In this document: piece after piece, positions 63,882 to 64,000 of the stretch
Numbering within the stretch: position 1 is the first letter of the stretch
Layout: each line of letters begins with the position of its first letter
Source: Leguminivora glycinivorella
Lineage: Eukaryota > Arthropoda > Insecta > Lepidoptera > Tortricidae
Assembly: GCF_023078275.1 (NCBI RefSeq)
Contig: NC_062976.1
Coordinates: forward strand, 2,976,001-3,040,000
DNA length: 64,000 bases
Direction of reading: 5' to 3'
Made by a program: the position numbers and the translations under genes
Notes under the pieces: generated by a model
What the model was told of the DNA's origin: nothing
Seen by the model: only the letters and a program-made list of their open reading frames with translations
Database searches by the model: none

Positions 63882-64000
63882 CATCATCATCATCATTTCA
63901 GCCATTAATCGCCCACTGCTGAGCATAGGCCTCCCTTCGTGTACGCCACTTATCCCGGTCCTGGGCTAATCTCATCCAGAAGTGCCCCGCAGTTTTTCGA
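63882..64000 (-). pseudogene. RTE-type LINE 3' end, cut by the window edge
   Basis: On the minus strand one frame reads WMRLAQDRDKWRTRREAYAQ followed by QWAING, the conserved C-terminus of lepidopteran RTE proteins. A (GAT)n tail follows (63888-63899 on the plus strand as CATCATCATC). The rest continues beyond the window. Confidence 0.75.

Overview
The window looks like part of a lepidopteran (moth or butterfly) nuclear genome. It is AT-rich, mostly non-coding, and packed with repeat types I recognise from that order: tRNA-headed SINEs, truncated RTE and CR1/Jockey-type LINE 3' ends, (TCTG)n and (GTCC)n microsatellites embedded in fixed-sequence repeats, many small foldback MITEs, and a BEL/Pao retrotransposon. 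Species was not determined. No operon, phage, CRISPR, rRNA or convincing functional tRNA was seen.

Host genes. (1) 10512-12746 (+): three exons of a divergent TFIIB-like protein covering both cyclin folds to a normal C-terminus; the zinc-ribbon end was not found. (2) 19261-19324 and 43975-44419 (+): a signal-peptide exon and a sequon-rich extracellular exon that join in phase across a 24.65 kb intron; the gene runs on past the last donor. (3) A weak E2F-family-like fragment at 50563-50704.

Large mobile elements. A BEL/Pao retrotransposon (29035-35119, minus strand, antisense inside the big intron) has identical 155-bp LTRs, a 5-bp target duplication and one open 1902-codon frame. A non-LTR element (about 56512-59483, minus strand) has an intact 949-codon frame with an N-terminal C2H2 finger, a reverse transcriptase, a CCHC knuckle and a PD-D restriction-like endonuclease.

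Layout. 1-1.8 kb: nested foldbacks. 2-3.9 kb: LINE tails and unique DNA. 3.9-6.1 kb: GC-rich, with a 97-bp minisatellite. 6.1-10.4 kb: MITEs. 10.2-13 kb: the TFIIB-like gene with MITEs and an RTE scrap around and in its introns. 13-19 kb: nested hAT/Harbinger MITEs, LINE and microsatellite repeats. 19.3-44.4 kb: the large intron holding hAT, SINE, LINE and BEL/Pao copies. 44.4-56.5 kb: more MITE, LINE and SINE copies. 56.5-59.5 kb: the endonuclease-type LINE. 59.5-64 kb: tandemly duplicated repeats and RTE ends.

The two host genes show no evident functional link. Most of the structure is transposon insertion, nesting and duplication, and many insertion boundaries can be resolved from target-site duplications. 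All calls come from reading the sequence; no database or structure search was run.
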